NCBI GenBank assembly: GCA_002917075.1 | Contig: NTMA01000040.1 | Coordinates: 186,001-250,000 of the forward strand | From: Hawksworthiomyces lignivorus | Lineage: Eukaryota > Ascomycota > Sordariomycetes > Ophiostomatales > Ophiostomataceae | Direction of reading: 5' to 3' | Length of the DNA stretch: 64,000 nucleotides | Shown here: positions 1 through 12,451 of the stretch, piece after piece | Position numbering within the stretch: the first letter of the stretch is position 1 | How the letters are laid out: each line of letters opens with the position of its first letter | Program-made: the position numbers and the translations under genes | The notes under the pieces: generated by a model | The model's database searches: none | Told to the model about the DNA's origin: nothing | What the model saw: the letters and a program-made list of their open reading frames with translations, nothing else

Positions 1-1050
1 ATGTACTGTTTTCTGCCCACTATTTCTCTAGCTTTGCCTTTTTCTTTGCCATTGTAGGCTATATCTTCATGTTTTTCTCTTCCGATATTCATAATCTGTC
101 GACGTGCTGCACGCGTCCATATGTTTCATCGATTGCTTCCAGGGCTCATATAAACCGGCTCCTCGAGGCCATGTCTAATCTCCAAAAAGCTTATCTTCCA
201 AGGGTCGCTATATAAGTATTGCTGTATATTTGCTAGCCTATTGTCATAAACATCCAGCAAGTCTAGATATATTATTTAATACAACGAACGTTGCCGCAGG
301 GATTCAGGGCGATGTTTACGATATTTGATAGCCTACTGTGATTTACTAGCTTGCGTGAAAAAAAATGAATAAACGTGAACTTTTATTGCTTTTCGGTCGA
401 TTAAGGCCTCTATTCGAAATTTTAACTTGTAGGGATGCCTCCTTTGACTTAGAAGTACTTCTGTGCTAAGCTATAATCTGCAGAGGAAAAGTCTCTTTCA
501 ATTTTTTTGGCCTCTGAGGTCTGAACCGTTGGGTCTCTTGCGCATGCCTTTTGTATTAGGCTGATTACGAACAGGTGGCTATTGGATTACGGTGTGTACT
601 ATGAATATACGTGAGGTATTGCGGTGCACAAAATCCCCGCCCTTTGTCCTGAAGATTACCTCCGGGTCTGTCTCACAACCGTTTCAGAACACGCGACCGG
701 TAAATCATCAACAAAATACCTTACAGAAGAAATACTGCCACAAATATTCTCTTACATGCTTGGGATAATGATGTTATGGCAAAAGAAGATCAGTATTATA
801 ATGTGTATTGTCGGTTTCCTGTAGCGTAGAGGGAGTTGGACACTTCGTGATTGCTTCAACAAAGCGCCTCCATTTTCTATTCTTGAGACCGCAGCGATTC
901 TTATTGCCTCGATCTTTGTCCTGTTGTTGACTATTTCTTCTTCGTGGCGCTCATTTTTGGCAGCTTTGATCTTTCTACCACTTTCTATCTCTTGCGCTTT
1001 TACTCTTTCTTCTTACGCCTCCCTTTTTATCTCCTGCCACATCGCGGAGA
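1..1050. other. intergenic, upstream of secreted-protein gene
   Basis: No open reading frame here looks coding; the longest candidates are under 85 codons and of random composition. The stretch just before the ATG at 1051 is pyrimidine-rich (about 930-1040), as is usual for transcription start regions of mould genes. Nothing else is recognised. Confidence 0.5.
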
Positions 1051-1911
1051 ATGGCTCCACATGCATCATTTCCATCTGCGTGGCCACTGCTTCTTTGGAC
1101 TGGCGCTTTGCTCGCAGCCCTAGGTTCGGTGACCGTTGTTCAGGCCTCACCCTCGTTTGCCGATGATGCCTTGCTGAACCGCCATATCAACTCGCCCCGC
1201 TTCTCGCCCAACACTAACAAGAACCTCGACTTGACTCAGCGGAGCCCGGTCGCCGCCAACCAAGACCATCCGGATCTGGCCGTCCTCGAGCCGCGCGCCG
1301 CAACTAATCTACAGTTCTTCCGGGGTGCTCTAGCTAATGTGGTCGCGCCACCAGTACGTTATCTTCCTCACATTCGCTTTCTAGATCCCATGAGAACGGA
1401 AAAAAAGGCCGGATTCTGTCGAAGTTTTTGACAAAATTGTAGATCACTCAATCAAACGACGCAACACGGCCCTTTGCAGTGGATGGAGATACTTTTGTGA
1501 GAACCCCAGATCTAGACTCCCTAGTATTTATATCGCCTGGAACCGATGTTCATTTTGCTGACTCTTTTTTTATTACCTTTTCGTTGAAGACCGACTTCCA
1601 ATCCGCAGTTGACCGCTCATGCGACAACCAGCACAACAGCTGCGCAGACGCTGCTAACAGCCAGAAGTCATCTGGCATTACCGTGGCTGACTGCGATAAT
1701 CAAGACAGTGAGTTCTACTAAAACCCAAGAGGCTAACCAAAAAGAACGCAGGGTTAAAAGAAAACTGCAACAAGCAAATTAAGAGGACTTTGAGAAGCGA
1801 CTAACAAACGTAATAGCCCAATGCAAGGCCGCTGCGTCTTCCGCTACCCAGACGGCATTTGTCCAGCTGACGAGCTCTACAGCCGAGTTCGATTTCTTTT
1901 GCGATGTGTGA
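1051..1911 (+). CDS. small secreted cysteine-containing protein
   Basis: Predicted exons 1051-1353, 1443-1496, 1590-1707 and 1817-1911 join in phase to a 189-residue protein. Introns are 89, 93 and 109 bp, each GT-AG. The N-terminus has a signal-peptide-like hydrophobic core (PLLLWTGALLAALGSVTVV, followed by QA-SPS). The mature C-terminal half has five cysteines in SCDNQHNSC, DCDNQDTQC and FFCD. From memory, the pattern CD-x-QHN-x-CADAAN followed by CD-x-Q-x-x-C recurs in a family of uncharacterised secreted or cell-surface fungal proteins; no biochemical role is known to me. The splice choice is supported because it restores RPFAVDGDTF-TDF upstream of the Cys motif, as in relatives. The exon 2 to 3 acceptor at 1588-1589 is the least certain; the AG at 1607-1608 would break the frame. 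Confidence 0.75.
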
Positions 1912-2619
1912 AAACAGCTACGTGGAAAGGGCGCATGGTGAAAGCAGCTTATGGCGAGAGGCTGCGGTGGCACGGGATAAGATCTTTTATTTGGTATTCT
2001 ATTTGTGTCTTCTGGAATTTCGATGGCTGGCTGTATCATTTTGAGATTTCGCCTGGATTCCCTCTCTTGACTTTTTTCCTCATTGACCCTTGAGTCTATT
2101 TGAGAGGAGCTTGTACGCGTTTCGGCTGTCAGCTTATTACAACCCTTATATTTGGTTACATATGCCTATCTCATAAATTTATGCTATATGGATTGAATAA
2201 TTGTATGAATTAGAGATATAAGAAATCGTCACTGCAGGACTTGAGCTAAACAAACTGACCAAAGAATGATGTTGTTGGCCGCTTTAGTTGACAATATATA
2301 AGGAAAAGAAAACGAGTGGTCAAGTTCATGAAAACGACTCATCACTCTCCCCGAATGCTCTTCCGCCCTCCTCGCTATGCAGACTGAGTGGTTTCATGAA
2401 AAACAATCAAAGGGAAAAACAGTAAACGAGGATTAGAGATGAGAGTAATGTAGGAACATATAAAAGTACAGCTTTGATATTAAAAGACAGTCTCAGATGA
2501 AGCGTGCTATCAGAGGGTATCAATTTCTAATGTGACATTCTGTAGAAAAATGGGTAAATGAATGATACTTGTGAAAGGGGGAATTTGGAACAAAGGAAAT
2601 TAAATTTTGGTGTATGTAA
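1912..2619. other. convergent 3' intergenic region
   Basis: Lies between the stop of the secreted-protein gene (+) and the stop of the giant coiled-coil gene (-). It is AT-rich, has no credible reading frame, and presumably holds both 3' UTRs and polyadenylation sites. Confidence 0.5.
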
Positions 2620-5600
2620 TTAGTCGTCGAAGAAGGCTGCATCGTCGAATTCTTCTGCATTCGCGTCAGAATCGTAAGCACTCGTCCGCATTATGGGAGG
2701 AGTGACAGGCTGAGCACGGCTGGCTCGGCGAAAGTTTGGCGGTGGCGTTGATGCCACTCCACGTCCACCCATTTTATTGTCTGTTCGGGAGACGCGTCTG
2801 CCCGGGGTCTGTCCGCCTGTGTAACGCCGACCTGTGCTTGAGAATGCAGTTGGTTGCTCCTGATCCTGCTGCTGTGGTTGCCGAGATGGAGGTGTCTGGC
2901 GCATACCTGACGTTGGTGGGGTCAAGAGGCCAGACAAAAAGTTGCTGTCACCATTGGGTCGGGACTGGAAGGTGCTTGCGCGAGACGAAACCGATGAGCT
3001 TCCTACGGAAGTTGCCGCCAATGAGTTTGCTGATGCCATGTCTTTCCTTGAAGCGGATGACGGGGAAGGCGAGGACAAAAGGACACCAGAGAGACTGTTA
3101 AAGGAGCCAGATACATTGCCCACAATCGAGGCATTTGAGTCGCGAGCCTTGCGCCAGTTGCCCCAGGCCGCAGCTAGAGGGCCAACGGCTTGCACCATAC
3201 GAGGCGCCGCAACATCGCGGATGCTAGCGGCGATAGTTGGTAACTTAATTGCCGAGCCACCATTTAAAGCCCGTTCCCGCTCCTGCTCTTCCATTTGAAG
3301 ATTTGCTTCTAGGCGAATGACAGCGTCCCGGACTCGGTCTGGGTCATGATTATCTCGGCTAAGTGCTGTGATAATATCTTTCAAATCTGAGTGGCGAACA
3401 TCTAGAAGCTCGCGCAGCCATGTGATCTCATCCTCTCGCTTGGCAATTTTGATGTCTGCCTCAGGGTCTACTTTGGAAAGAGTGTGTTCCAGCTCCTCGA
3501 TACGCTGTTCACGTTGCTGCAGCTGTTCCTGAAGCACTAATATGGACTCGCGCAATGCTTGCGGTGATATCTTCTCCGGGAGGCCAATGCCGTGAAGCGT
3601 CGGTGCTATGAGTGGCGCAGCAGGCTGCAGCGTAGACGTTGTTTTGGTTGAAGAGGTGGCACTGCCTGGACCTCTTACGTCTGTGACCGAGAAATTTTTG
3701 GCCGCCTTCGCCGCAGCTTGTGCAGCTTCCCGTGCGATCTCCAGTTTCTCCTCTAGATGAGCAACACGATCTTGCAGATGCTCTGTCTTGGATGTAGAAA
3801 TGCTAAGGCGTTCCAACAAATTCTCTTCAGACCGCTGTGCATCTTCTGCTGCATTGTTGATCTGTCGCTCGTAGCGAGCTTGAAGGTCTTCCACCTCGTT
3901 CTGGTGGCGCCGTTGTATCTCGTCAAGAGCGCTGCGCTTGTTCATCTCAGCTTCTTCAAGTGCAGTACGCTTGGTCGTTTCGGCGTCCTCTAGAAGCATC
4001 TCAAGGCGAGCCTTGGACGTATCTGCATCGAGCTTGACTTGGTCGAACTGGCCGCGTAGCCGAGCCATCTGATCTTCAAGATCGCCGCGTACGACGTTCA
4101 CTTGATGATTGGCTTCGTCCACTTCGGCCTGCATGGCATCTCGCGTACGCTGCACCTCCCTTGCCGCAGACTCGCGAGCTTCTTCGAACTCAGCCTGGTA
4201 CCGTAGGGAGCTTTGTTGCAGTTTATGGTTTTCTGTGCGAAGCTCATCAAGTAAAGATTCAAGACGTTTGCCTTCTGCTATAGCACGCATCGCTTGACGT
4301 TCACCTCCTTCAAGGCGTTCGAGCTCACTTTCCAGTCGTTCTCTTGTCCTTGCTTCTGCCTGCAGTTTTGCGTCTAAAACTTCCATGCGAGCAACAAGCA
4401 TCTCCTCCCGCTTGATATGTCGAGCGCTCTCTTCGGCAACTTCGCGTGCCGCACGCGCCATGTCGTCTTGCAGAACCACAAACTTTGTGCGCCAAGTCTC
4501 ACGAAGCCGTTCGTTTTCTTCTAGCTGGGTGCCCAGTGTATCAACGACCTTCTTTAGATGTTTAAGCTCTGTCGCAGTCTGTATCAAATCATTGCCCTGG
4601 CGCTGGGACAAATCAATAGCGCGTTCAGCCTCAGCCCGCCAATGGCGCGCCTCATGTGCCTTTTCGCGCAGTTCAGACTCAACTGAGTTGAAGCGATTTT
4701 GTAAATCGCCGTGCGTCTTTTCTCCCTTAACCTGAGATGCTTCCAGCAATGCAAGGCGTATTTTGTCTTCGCTGCTAGCCTCACCCAGAGCCCTAACCTT
4801 TTCATCGCGGTCGTCAAGCGCTTCACGGAGCCGCATTTCCTCTTCAGAAGCGATACGAAGCAGTCGCTGTACCTCTGCTAGTCTATCCTCAGCAGCTCGT
4901 TTTTCCGTCAGCCGGGTCTCGTTCTTCTCTTCATAATGTTTTAGGCGGTCTTCGAGGTCGGCAACACGCTGGTCATATGCACTCCTATTCATGATCTCGA
5001 CCTCGATCTTTGTCTCTGCGAGCTCAAGTTTGCGCCTAAGCTCTGCGACTTGGTCCTCGGCCATACGACGAACGGATAATTCAGACTCTGCCTTCGTCTG
5101 CTCGTTCCGCAGACGCTCCTCTAGTTCGGTAATGCGGACTTGAAGTGCCTCTGTGTTCTTTTGGTTTTCTTCGTCGCTGGCGGTCTGAACAGCCTGAGTT
5201 GATTGGGGTGTCAACGGCATGCGACGTTCCACAGCGTCTTCGACAATATTGCGGAGATCTTCCCCACGAAAGTCAAGACGAAGCGATTGGCCAAATTGCT
5301 CTTTTACATCGTCTAGCGATTTTAAAATGATTGCCATTGAGTCATCGGACAAAGCAGTCTGTGCCGGCGCAGGAGAAGAGGAAAGGGCGACATTTCGTTG
5401 GTGTGTAGAAAGAGCTTCTAGCATAACCGCGCGCATCTGTTCTACACGACGGTCTCTGCGAGGGCTCATTGACCGACGAGGTGGCATCTCATCATCTTCA
5501 TCATCGGCATCAGAGTCTTGCATCTCACCAGAAGCGCTGCGCCGTTCACGTCGGCTCGATGGAGTGTCTCGAGACATGGAAGCAATGGCATGCTGAATTC

Positions 5601-8600
5601 GATCGAGTGCCTTTTCAAGAGGTGTAAGACGAGCAGCAAGGATGCCGCCTACGATGTCGTTGACATGGCCGTCAAAGAAATTGACGCGAGATTCCAGCTT
5701 AAGCTGCTCATCGCCTGTGAAATCTCCCTCCCATTCGCTTTGAGGCATACTTCCACCGCTCGCGTTGCCACGGGGAAGAAGACCACGAGCATCAAAAGAT
5801 TGTGCTACACTAAGAGGTGGATCGACGAATGGGTCGTCCATCTCTGTGGACAATAGAGGCTCATGCGGCTGCTTGGTCGTAAGCTGGAGGTAGGAGCCAG
5901 ACAGATCAGGGGCTGGAAGATGAATCGGGGATTCACTTGCAGCGGCAGCCAGAGAGACATGATTTGCCATTGGAGCAGGTTGATGCCATGATGTAGATTC
6001 AATTGTTTTATTGACGCCCTGAGCTGGGTCATTTTCATTGAGTAGCCGCATGATATCATCAATTTCTTCGAACGTTGGCTCATGTTCGGCATTAGTAGCC
6101 TTTTGAGGAGTATTAATAGCATGTATGCTCCCATTATCATGTCCCTCAGGTTCAGGCATGATAAATTGTTGTTCGACAGATTGTGTGATGTCACCAACAT
6201 AGTCCATGTCTTTGCTTGGCTCCGGTACTGGCGAGGAGGTCGCGTAACGCGGTACGGATGAGCCAGAAGTTTTGGGAGGCGGAGAAGGAGATGGCATGGC
6301 GTAACGGGATGCAGCTAGACCCTTTGGTTTTTTAATAATTGGAGGCGACGGCACAGAAGACAACTGAGCGGCCGTTGTCTCTACCGCAAGAACAGACTCT
6401 TTGGACGGTTCAGACGGCGGCCTAAACGCAGCCTGCTCTTCATTAAACTCCGTAGCGAGGATGGTATTTCCAGATTCGAAGTTATGGCCTGCGTCTTCGT
6501 TCGCAACTTGCGCAGCAGAGCCTTGGAAACTTGCTCCGGGTGTGAATGGCTTTGCAGTCGCAGATAACGATTTTTTGTGTCGAAATGTGTCCTCTCCCAT
6601 AGGTCGAGAGGCATTGAAGTCGGCAATATCAATTTCTGATTTGAACTCGAATGGTGCCCATGGTATGCTGCTTTGGGGAGAAAACTCAGATGGACTTGTT
6701 GTGGCAGGAATTTTAACGGCGTCGGTAGACTCAGACATGACCGTCGATGATAGAGTGGTGTCTTCGACAGCTAGAGCACTCTCGCCTTCTTCATCCAGGT
6801 GTCTCTCTGCCGCAGATGTATTTGCAGGGACAGCAGCCACTTCTTCTTTAGTCTGTAGATTGTCAAGGTTGAGATTTTCAGGTTTGCTTTCAGGCTCATT
6901 ACCAAGCTTGTCATCTAGCTGATTTTCGGACTTCTCCTCATTCGTAGCATTGTCTGCAAGACTAGGCTTGGACTCTACTTCAGATGTGGCTCGTTGTATT
7001 GGCGCTGTAAGAGAATCAGGTGGCTCAGCAAAGAGAACTTCATCGTTGCCATCGCCCTTTGATGCAGCCCTAGCTCTCTTAGTGCGACTATCATCTCCAT
7101 CGCGGTCTTCACTTTCATGTTGCCGTCCGTTCTCCTTTTGTTCAATGGCATTTATGGGCTTTGGCGAATGGCGGCTGACAGGCCGAACGATAGGCACTGC
7201 CTTCGACCGTTTGGCTGGTTTGATAACGTCCGGTATGTTGAGATCAATGTTGCCAAAGATGGAGCTAGTCCGATTACCACCTGTGGCGCTTTCACTTCCT
7301 GATTGAACTGGACTTGTAAGCGAATTCGAAAAAGAGTGCAAAGGCGTGAAAGATGGCGCATCAGGTCGAAACTTGGGTCCGGCTGCTGAGAAGCTAAATT
7401 CGCTCTGGCCAGGCGAGAATGCGGGTGCATTAACATTAATCTTGGATGAGGTTGTGGCTGTTGTCGGAAAACTAAACTGGCTTGAGTTGGCTGAAGGTGG
7501 CGCGTTCGGTGCTGGTCCTGCTTGAAACATGGGGCGTTGCATAGCATCGGTGTTCGCGGCACCACCAAAAAAGAATTGCCCGCCAAGGCTGGGTTTGAAG
7601 GCTGTAGCACTAGCGGGGTTGAATTTAAATTCCGGAGCATCAACATTCAAATTGGACATGGAAGCCTTGCTACCATGGCTTGCTCTCTTGGTAGAATTGC
7701 CCTTTCCAGTGAATGAACCAGACTCACTCCAAGGGTTGCTAGCCGTGGAGAAAGATCTTTGATGCAACAGATTTTGCTGGTCCTGTTGTTGCTGGAGAAC
7801 CATCGCCAAGTCAAGGCCCTGAACTGGAGTGCCTAGGTTGCTGGGGTTGGTATCAATCTCGTAGGTGTCATCATGGCGAATGACACCCTCTGCTTTGTTT
7901 TGTACAGAAGCAGGTGCTAGTGACGCCGTCCCTGCAAAGTCTTCGCCAGCTGTGCTGTGTCCTTCAGTGGTGTCCACAAAATAAGTATTTGCTAAAGAAT
8001 GACCCCGACTGTGCGGACGCGGGTGATGCAATGGCGGGCCATTTTCAGCATCATCTCTGAAGCGCTGGATGGGTGCATTAGGTGCAAATTGCACAGAGAG
8101 CCCACGAGCATGTTGCGATAGAGCAGTCTCTTTGCCATTGCCACCGTTGAAGCTGTCACTGGGATCTTTTCCGCCATGCGGGCTGTAATCCCGGTCATGT
8201 TCAAACTGTGAACGAAACTGTTCTTCGAGGTGGTACTCCGCGTCGTCGATCTCCTTCTGCAAGCTGAGGCTTGCATTGTGCTGAACGTATGGCAGACTGG
8301 CAGGCGGCTCAGGTGTCTTCGAGGAACTCTTGCTGTGAGTTTTCTCATCCGCTTCCTCGTCCACTTCCCGCAAGTCATGCAGACGCGGAGACGCTCTAGC
8401 TGATGTCTGAAGTTGCGGATACTGCATCAAGGGGTACTGCAAGGACTGATGTCGCTGGTGCAAGGGAGGCGATGCAAAGCCACCATCGGGTGCAAATGGC
8501 GAGGTGGGCGACATGACCGACGAAAGTGCAGCCAATGAAGGTGAACCGCCGCGAGCCAAACCCTGCTGCAGTAGAAGAGCCTGAGGCGAAAAGCCGCCAG

Positions 8601-10525
8601 GAGTCTGCTGTAGAGGCATCTGAAAGACACCAGCAGGGATAGAAATAGACTGCCGGGCATTGAACTTTGCACCGACACCAAATGATATAGGCGATGCTGC
8701 AGAAGGGATAGGCGGGCTCTGGGCGGCCGTAGTGCCGACAATACCTGTTGGTGTGGGAACGAAAGCTGCTGGGAAGTTGAACGGAGGCAGCCCGTGGCTG
8801 CTTGATGCCGACGACGTTGGGATTGGCGGCGAAAACGGTAGAGGAGGGTAGACGGTGGCAGAAGACTGGCGGCTAATCGACGCACCAGGTCCCACGCCTG
8901 GTGAGATGGAAGGAGGCAGCGGAGGCTCTTCGTCTGCAAACGACACGCCAAGGGCTCGAAGTTTTGCTTCATTGAGCTCTTCAACATAATTCTTCCACGC
9001 ATTTAGGTCGGGGAGCAGAACGGGGTACTTATGTAGAGCGCGCTCTCGTGCAATCTCATCTTCGTTCGGCCATGATGTCCGGCTCATTGACCGGCCGGAT
9101 GCGTCGTAGTGGCCAGCATCATCTGGCAAAGCTGAGCGGTCTAAGTCAAAACCTTCAATATCATAACCCAGCTCTTCCCATGATCGTAGCATGTTGTCCA
9201 CATTCTTTTGCGTGAGTGGAAATGGAGGCTTTCCTGGCTTGCCTCGATGCTCGTCTAGAGGGAGCAAAACCATAATGCTCTTTCCGTTCCAGGGAAGCTT
9301 TTTCTTCACACGTCGTGGTGTTTTCTTTGGGGAGTGTGCCATTTGGGAGACAGCCAGTTCCCCCAGGGGGTCTAGACTAGCAGGAGGCTGACTGCCATCG
9401 CCCAGTCTGCCGCTCGGCAATTTCTTCTGTGGAGTTGTCGGCTGTGGCAGAGGAGTAGCTTCTGGCACAGGAGCGGTAGCCGACTTGTTCACTACCGGGC
9501 TGGCTGGCACCTCTGGAGCTGATGCGCCGGTAACCAGGTCAGTGGCAGAGTTGGCAGCGCTGACAGCGTCGGCGTGTTCACTAGCACGGACATCGACATT
9601 GTCGAGGCCAGAAGGCGAGTCCATATTAGCGGTCGCCGAGATGTTCCTTGCTTGTGTCTTAGTTTGTTGGTTCAAGCGGTTTATGCCAGCTTCCCGTAGA
9701 GTCTCCAAGCTCGATCGATACCGTGGATGATGAGCTATTTTGTGCGGAAATTTCTGCGAGGAGACGAGATCAGAGTGTTCGCTGGGCTTAGAGAGAGGTA
9801 TCGCTCTAGGAGTGCGAAGCGACAGCTCGTCCTCTTCGTTTTTAGCGTTGCTAGAGACAGATCCGCTCAGTGAAGAGTTCTCGCTGTCTCCGGTGCTATT
9901 GTCACTCAGCCACAGGCGCGCTTCAGAACCAAAATCGCCAGTAGTGTGCTGGCGAATCCAATCTTCGGTAAGGCCGCGCGCAGGTCGCCGAGCGCGATTG
10001 GCAAGTACAGTTGCACTGACTAATGAAGACGATGGATGCGCGGAGAAATGTGGCGACGATGCCAACCCCGTCTGCGAGTTGACGCTGTCGTCTCCCGCAA
10101 ATTCTTCTAGATCTGCGAAGTAAGGCGCCGGGCGAAGAAACGGGGTGTGGATCTCGAGACGGTGAATTAGCGAATCGTCCGATGGCTCACTGCTCAAACT
10201 AGACAGGCGGAGATGCAATGTATCAGACTGCGGATATGGCGAACCCCAGCTAGCAGTTATGAAGCGATTCTCGTTTTCGTTCTCGTCAGAAACGTGGTCG
10301 GCGGGAGGCGGAGTTTGCAACAAGGCCAAAACGTTCTCAGGTAGTCGAGGGGCGGGGAGTGCAGGCAGGGCAGGAGAAGGCCCAGCGTCTGCAGTGGATG
10401 CGGTCGACAAAGCAGGCGATCTCGGGCTCACAGGTGTTTGGAGCCGAGAGCCACTGCCAACCTCCTGTGCGTTAGCACGAGGGGGGGATTGCTGCGACGG
10501 AGGTAGAGGAGACGTTGTAGGAGAC
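2620..10525 (-). CDS. giant coiled-coil protein with PAM2-like motifs (5' exon missing)
   Basis: One uninterrupted reading frame of about 2,630 codons. It also stays open upstream of 10525, but only GTG or other non-ATG codons occur there, and no in-frame ATG appears until about 280 codons into the open frame. A 5' exon must therefore be spliced on; the best acceptor reads CTCAG at 10526-10530 with exon phase 2. The order is: disordered Ser/Pro-rich N-terminus; a block conserved in Pezizomycotina (GKSIMVLLPLDEHRG ... ELGYDIEGFDLD, about 9140-9290); long disordered middle with three PAM2-like motifs (7342-7650); an acidic linker; heptad-rich coiled coil (about 3700-5170 and 3350-3560); and AWGNWRK near the C-terminus (about 3140-3165). 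Relatives are often labelled myosin heavy chain, but there is no motor domain. Likely a scaffold; the exact function is unknown. Confidence 0.85.
7342..7650 (-). other. cluster of three PAM2-like motifs in the giant protein
   Basis: Three copies fit the PAM2 pattern (L/I/F-N-x-x-A-x-x-F-x-P), which binds the MLLE domain of poly(A)-binding protein: LNVDAPEFKF at 7621-7650 (followed by NP), INVNAPAFSP at 7411-7440 and FRPDAPSFTP at 7342-7371. The second fits best. The first has Phe where Pro is usual, and the third has Arg instead of Asn. The family assignment is from motif memory only. Confidence 0.5.
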
Positions 10526-11470
10526 CTGAGATTATGTGAGAAACACGCACGACATATTTGAGTGAAGAGAGGCAAGCAGTGAAAACGAGACACGAGATGA
10601 AAGACAGATAGGCAGGAGAAGCCAGAATTTAAAAGAGGGAAATGTGAGGATATGTGTGCGTTGCAGGTGTGCGCAGCGGGAGTATAGCAGTAGGAAATAA
10701 AGTCGTAGGGAAAAAAGGAAAGTGAAAAAGAAGCATGTAGAGAGCTGGCTTACCACTGTGAGAATCAGTAACAGACGAAGGAAAAGTTCGTCTGTAACCG
10801 AATCTCGAGAGAGACCGAGGGGCGCTGAAGAAGGTAGGTCAAATAAGAAAAAAGGAAAGAGAAAATACAACGAAAAACAAAAATGAGTGTCGAACACTTT
10901 GTCTCTTTGGCACCTCCGCCATACGTGGTAGAAAGAAGAGACGAGGTGAGTTTGCTGATATAAGAGAAAAGAAAATAAAGGGGGAAAGGCGAAGGCGAAC
11001 AAGAGAGGTGGGGCGGAGGATAGAGACGTCGCGCAAACAGAAGGAAGAACGAGAAGGGGAGAAAAGAAGAAAAGGGCATAAACCAAGAAAAAGCTAAAAA
11101 AGAAAAAGAGAGAGATGAAGAACCGAAAGGGGGTTGAAAAAGAGACGAGTGGAAATAATAGGCGATGCGACACTGCCTGGATTGTGAAGAAGAATTTCAA
11201 GGGAGGGATAACAGCCACGGAACAGGCAGTACATCAAAGACTAGAGAGACTGCGGAGGGAAGAAATAAAAAAATAAAAAAAAAAGAAGACCAGCGCGAAC
11301 ATGCAATTACTACATGAGAAAGGAAAGAACCGCAGAGCGCGACTGCCCTGGCTCAATTGCGGTGGGTTCGCGCAGCAAAATAATTTTAATTGGGGAAAAG
11401 ACGCGTCCGAAGCAACCCTGTTTGCTGTTCTCTTTCCCGTAGCTAATTTTTTATTTTATTATTATTATAA

Positions 11471-11491
11471 TTTTTTTTTTTTTTTTTTTTT
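11471..11491 (+). repeat. poly-T tract (21 T)
   Basis: An uninterrupted T homopolymer preceded by an A/T-rich (TTA)n-like stretch. Similar tracts occur at 12432-12451, 40786-40803 and 51529-51548, all on the plus strand. Confidence 0.9.
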
Positions 11492-12431
11492 GGCTGTAAT
11501 ACGTTTTCATAATGCGCCCGTAGTGTGTTGCGAATACTCGTATGTGCCCTGGCTGTCTTCGTTCGGGCTCCAACAAATCCAACAGGCCGGTGAAAAGGCG
11601 GAGTAACGAGGACAAATAATTGTCAGGCAAAAAACATACTCCAGACGAACAAGGGCATCTCCTCTGTTTATCCAAGAGCAGACTGGGCCAAACAATCGAT
11701 ATCAAAACAATCTAGACGGAGCGAAAGGTTCTAGCAACACTGATTCCTCTCAAAGTACAGAGTACAGAGTACCAAAAAACCATGTTTTTATCCACGCAGC
11801 AGACGGACAGTAGACTATATCCTGGCAAAGGACGCGTTTTGCTGTAAAGGTGCGTGTTTGGATCAAGTCTGTGAGACGTGCTCACAGAAGGCAGAAAGTC
11901 GAGAGAGGAGGGAATCTCATACACATTTTCTCTTAAATATTTGTGTGTCAACGTGCATGTGAATCCGTTCATCATTGTAGTAAGCGTTTGGGTAAGTATT
12001 TGGGCGCAAGTACACTAGAAAACATCTAGAGGACAAGACGGTGCAACGTGTCTGTTGGCAAATGGGTGCGAAGAGACTTAGCTGATCCAAGATAAAAAGG
12101 GGTAATGGTGCTCATATACCCGGCAAGGCATTCAGACACGAGCAGCAACTACGGGAGCGCTAACGGTTAGACTTGGTAAAACGGAATCTCGCAAACGCTC
12201 GTCCAGGGGAACTCAATTTAGTCAGGGATGTTGCTGCTGCCCTTTGTTTAATCGTGCCAGTCTAGAAGGTGTAAAAACGGCTACGAGCAGCAGTACCCAC
12301 CATTTCTTCTTTCAATATATCAACATCGTCCTTTCAAATAGTCTTTCCCTCCCTCATCCGGAGTCCAATGATTTTTACCTACATGTACTTGGCATTCTAT
12401 TGTTGTCCGAAAGGGGGGTTTTTTTCTTTAC

Positions 12432-12451
12432 TTTTTTTTTTTTTTTTTTTT
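12432..12451 (+). repeat. poly-T tract (20 T)
   Basis: Uninterrupted T homopolymer in the upstream region of the giant coiled-coil gene. Read on the minus strand it is a poly-A run of that length, but no gene or element ends there. Confidence 0.9.

Noticed and set aside
2620..10593. Myosin II heavy chain
   Set aside because: Homologues may carry this label because of the coiled coil, but there is no P-loop, switch I or motor domain anywhere in the frame.
10532..11218. 228-codon minus-strand ORF upstream of the giant gene
   Set aside because: It begins with GTG, is dominated by Phe, Leu and Ser from a T/C-rich leader, and has no motif; it looks like promoter or leader sequence.
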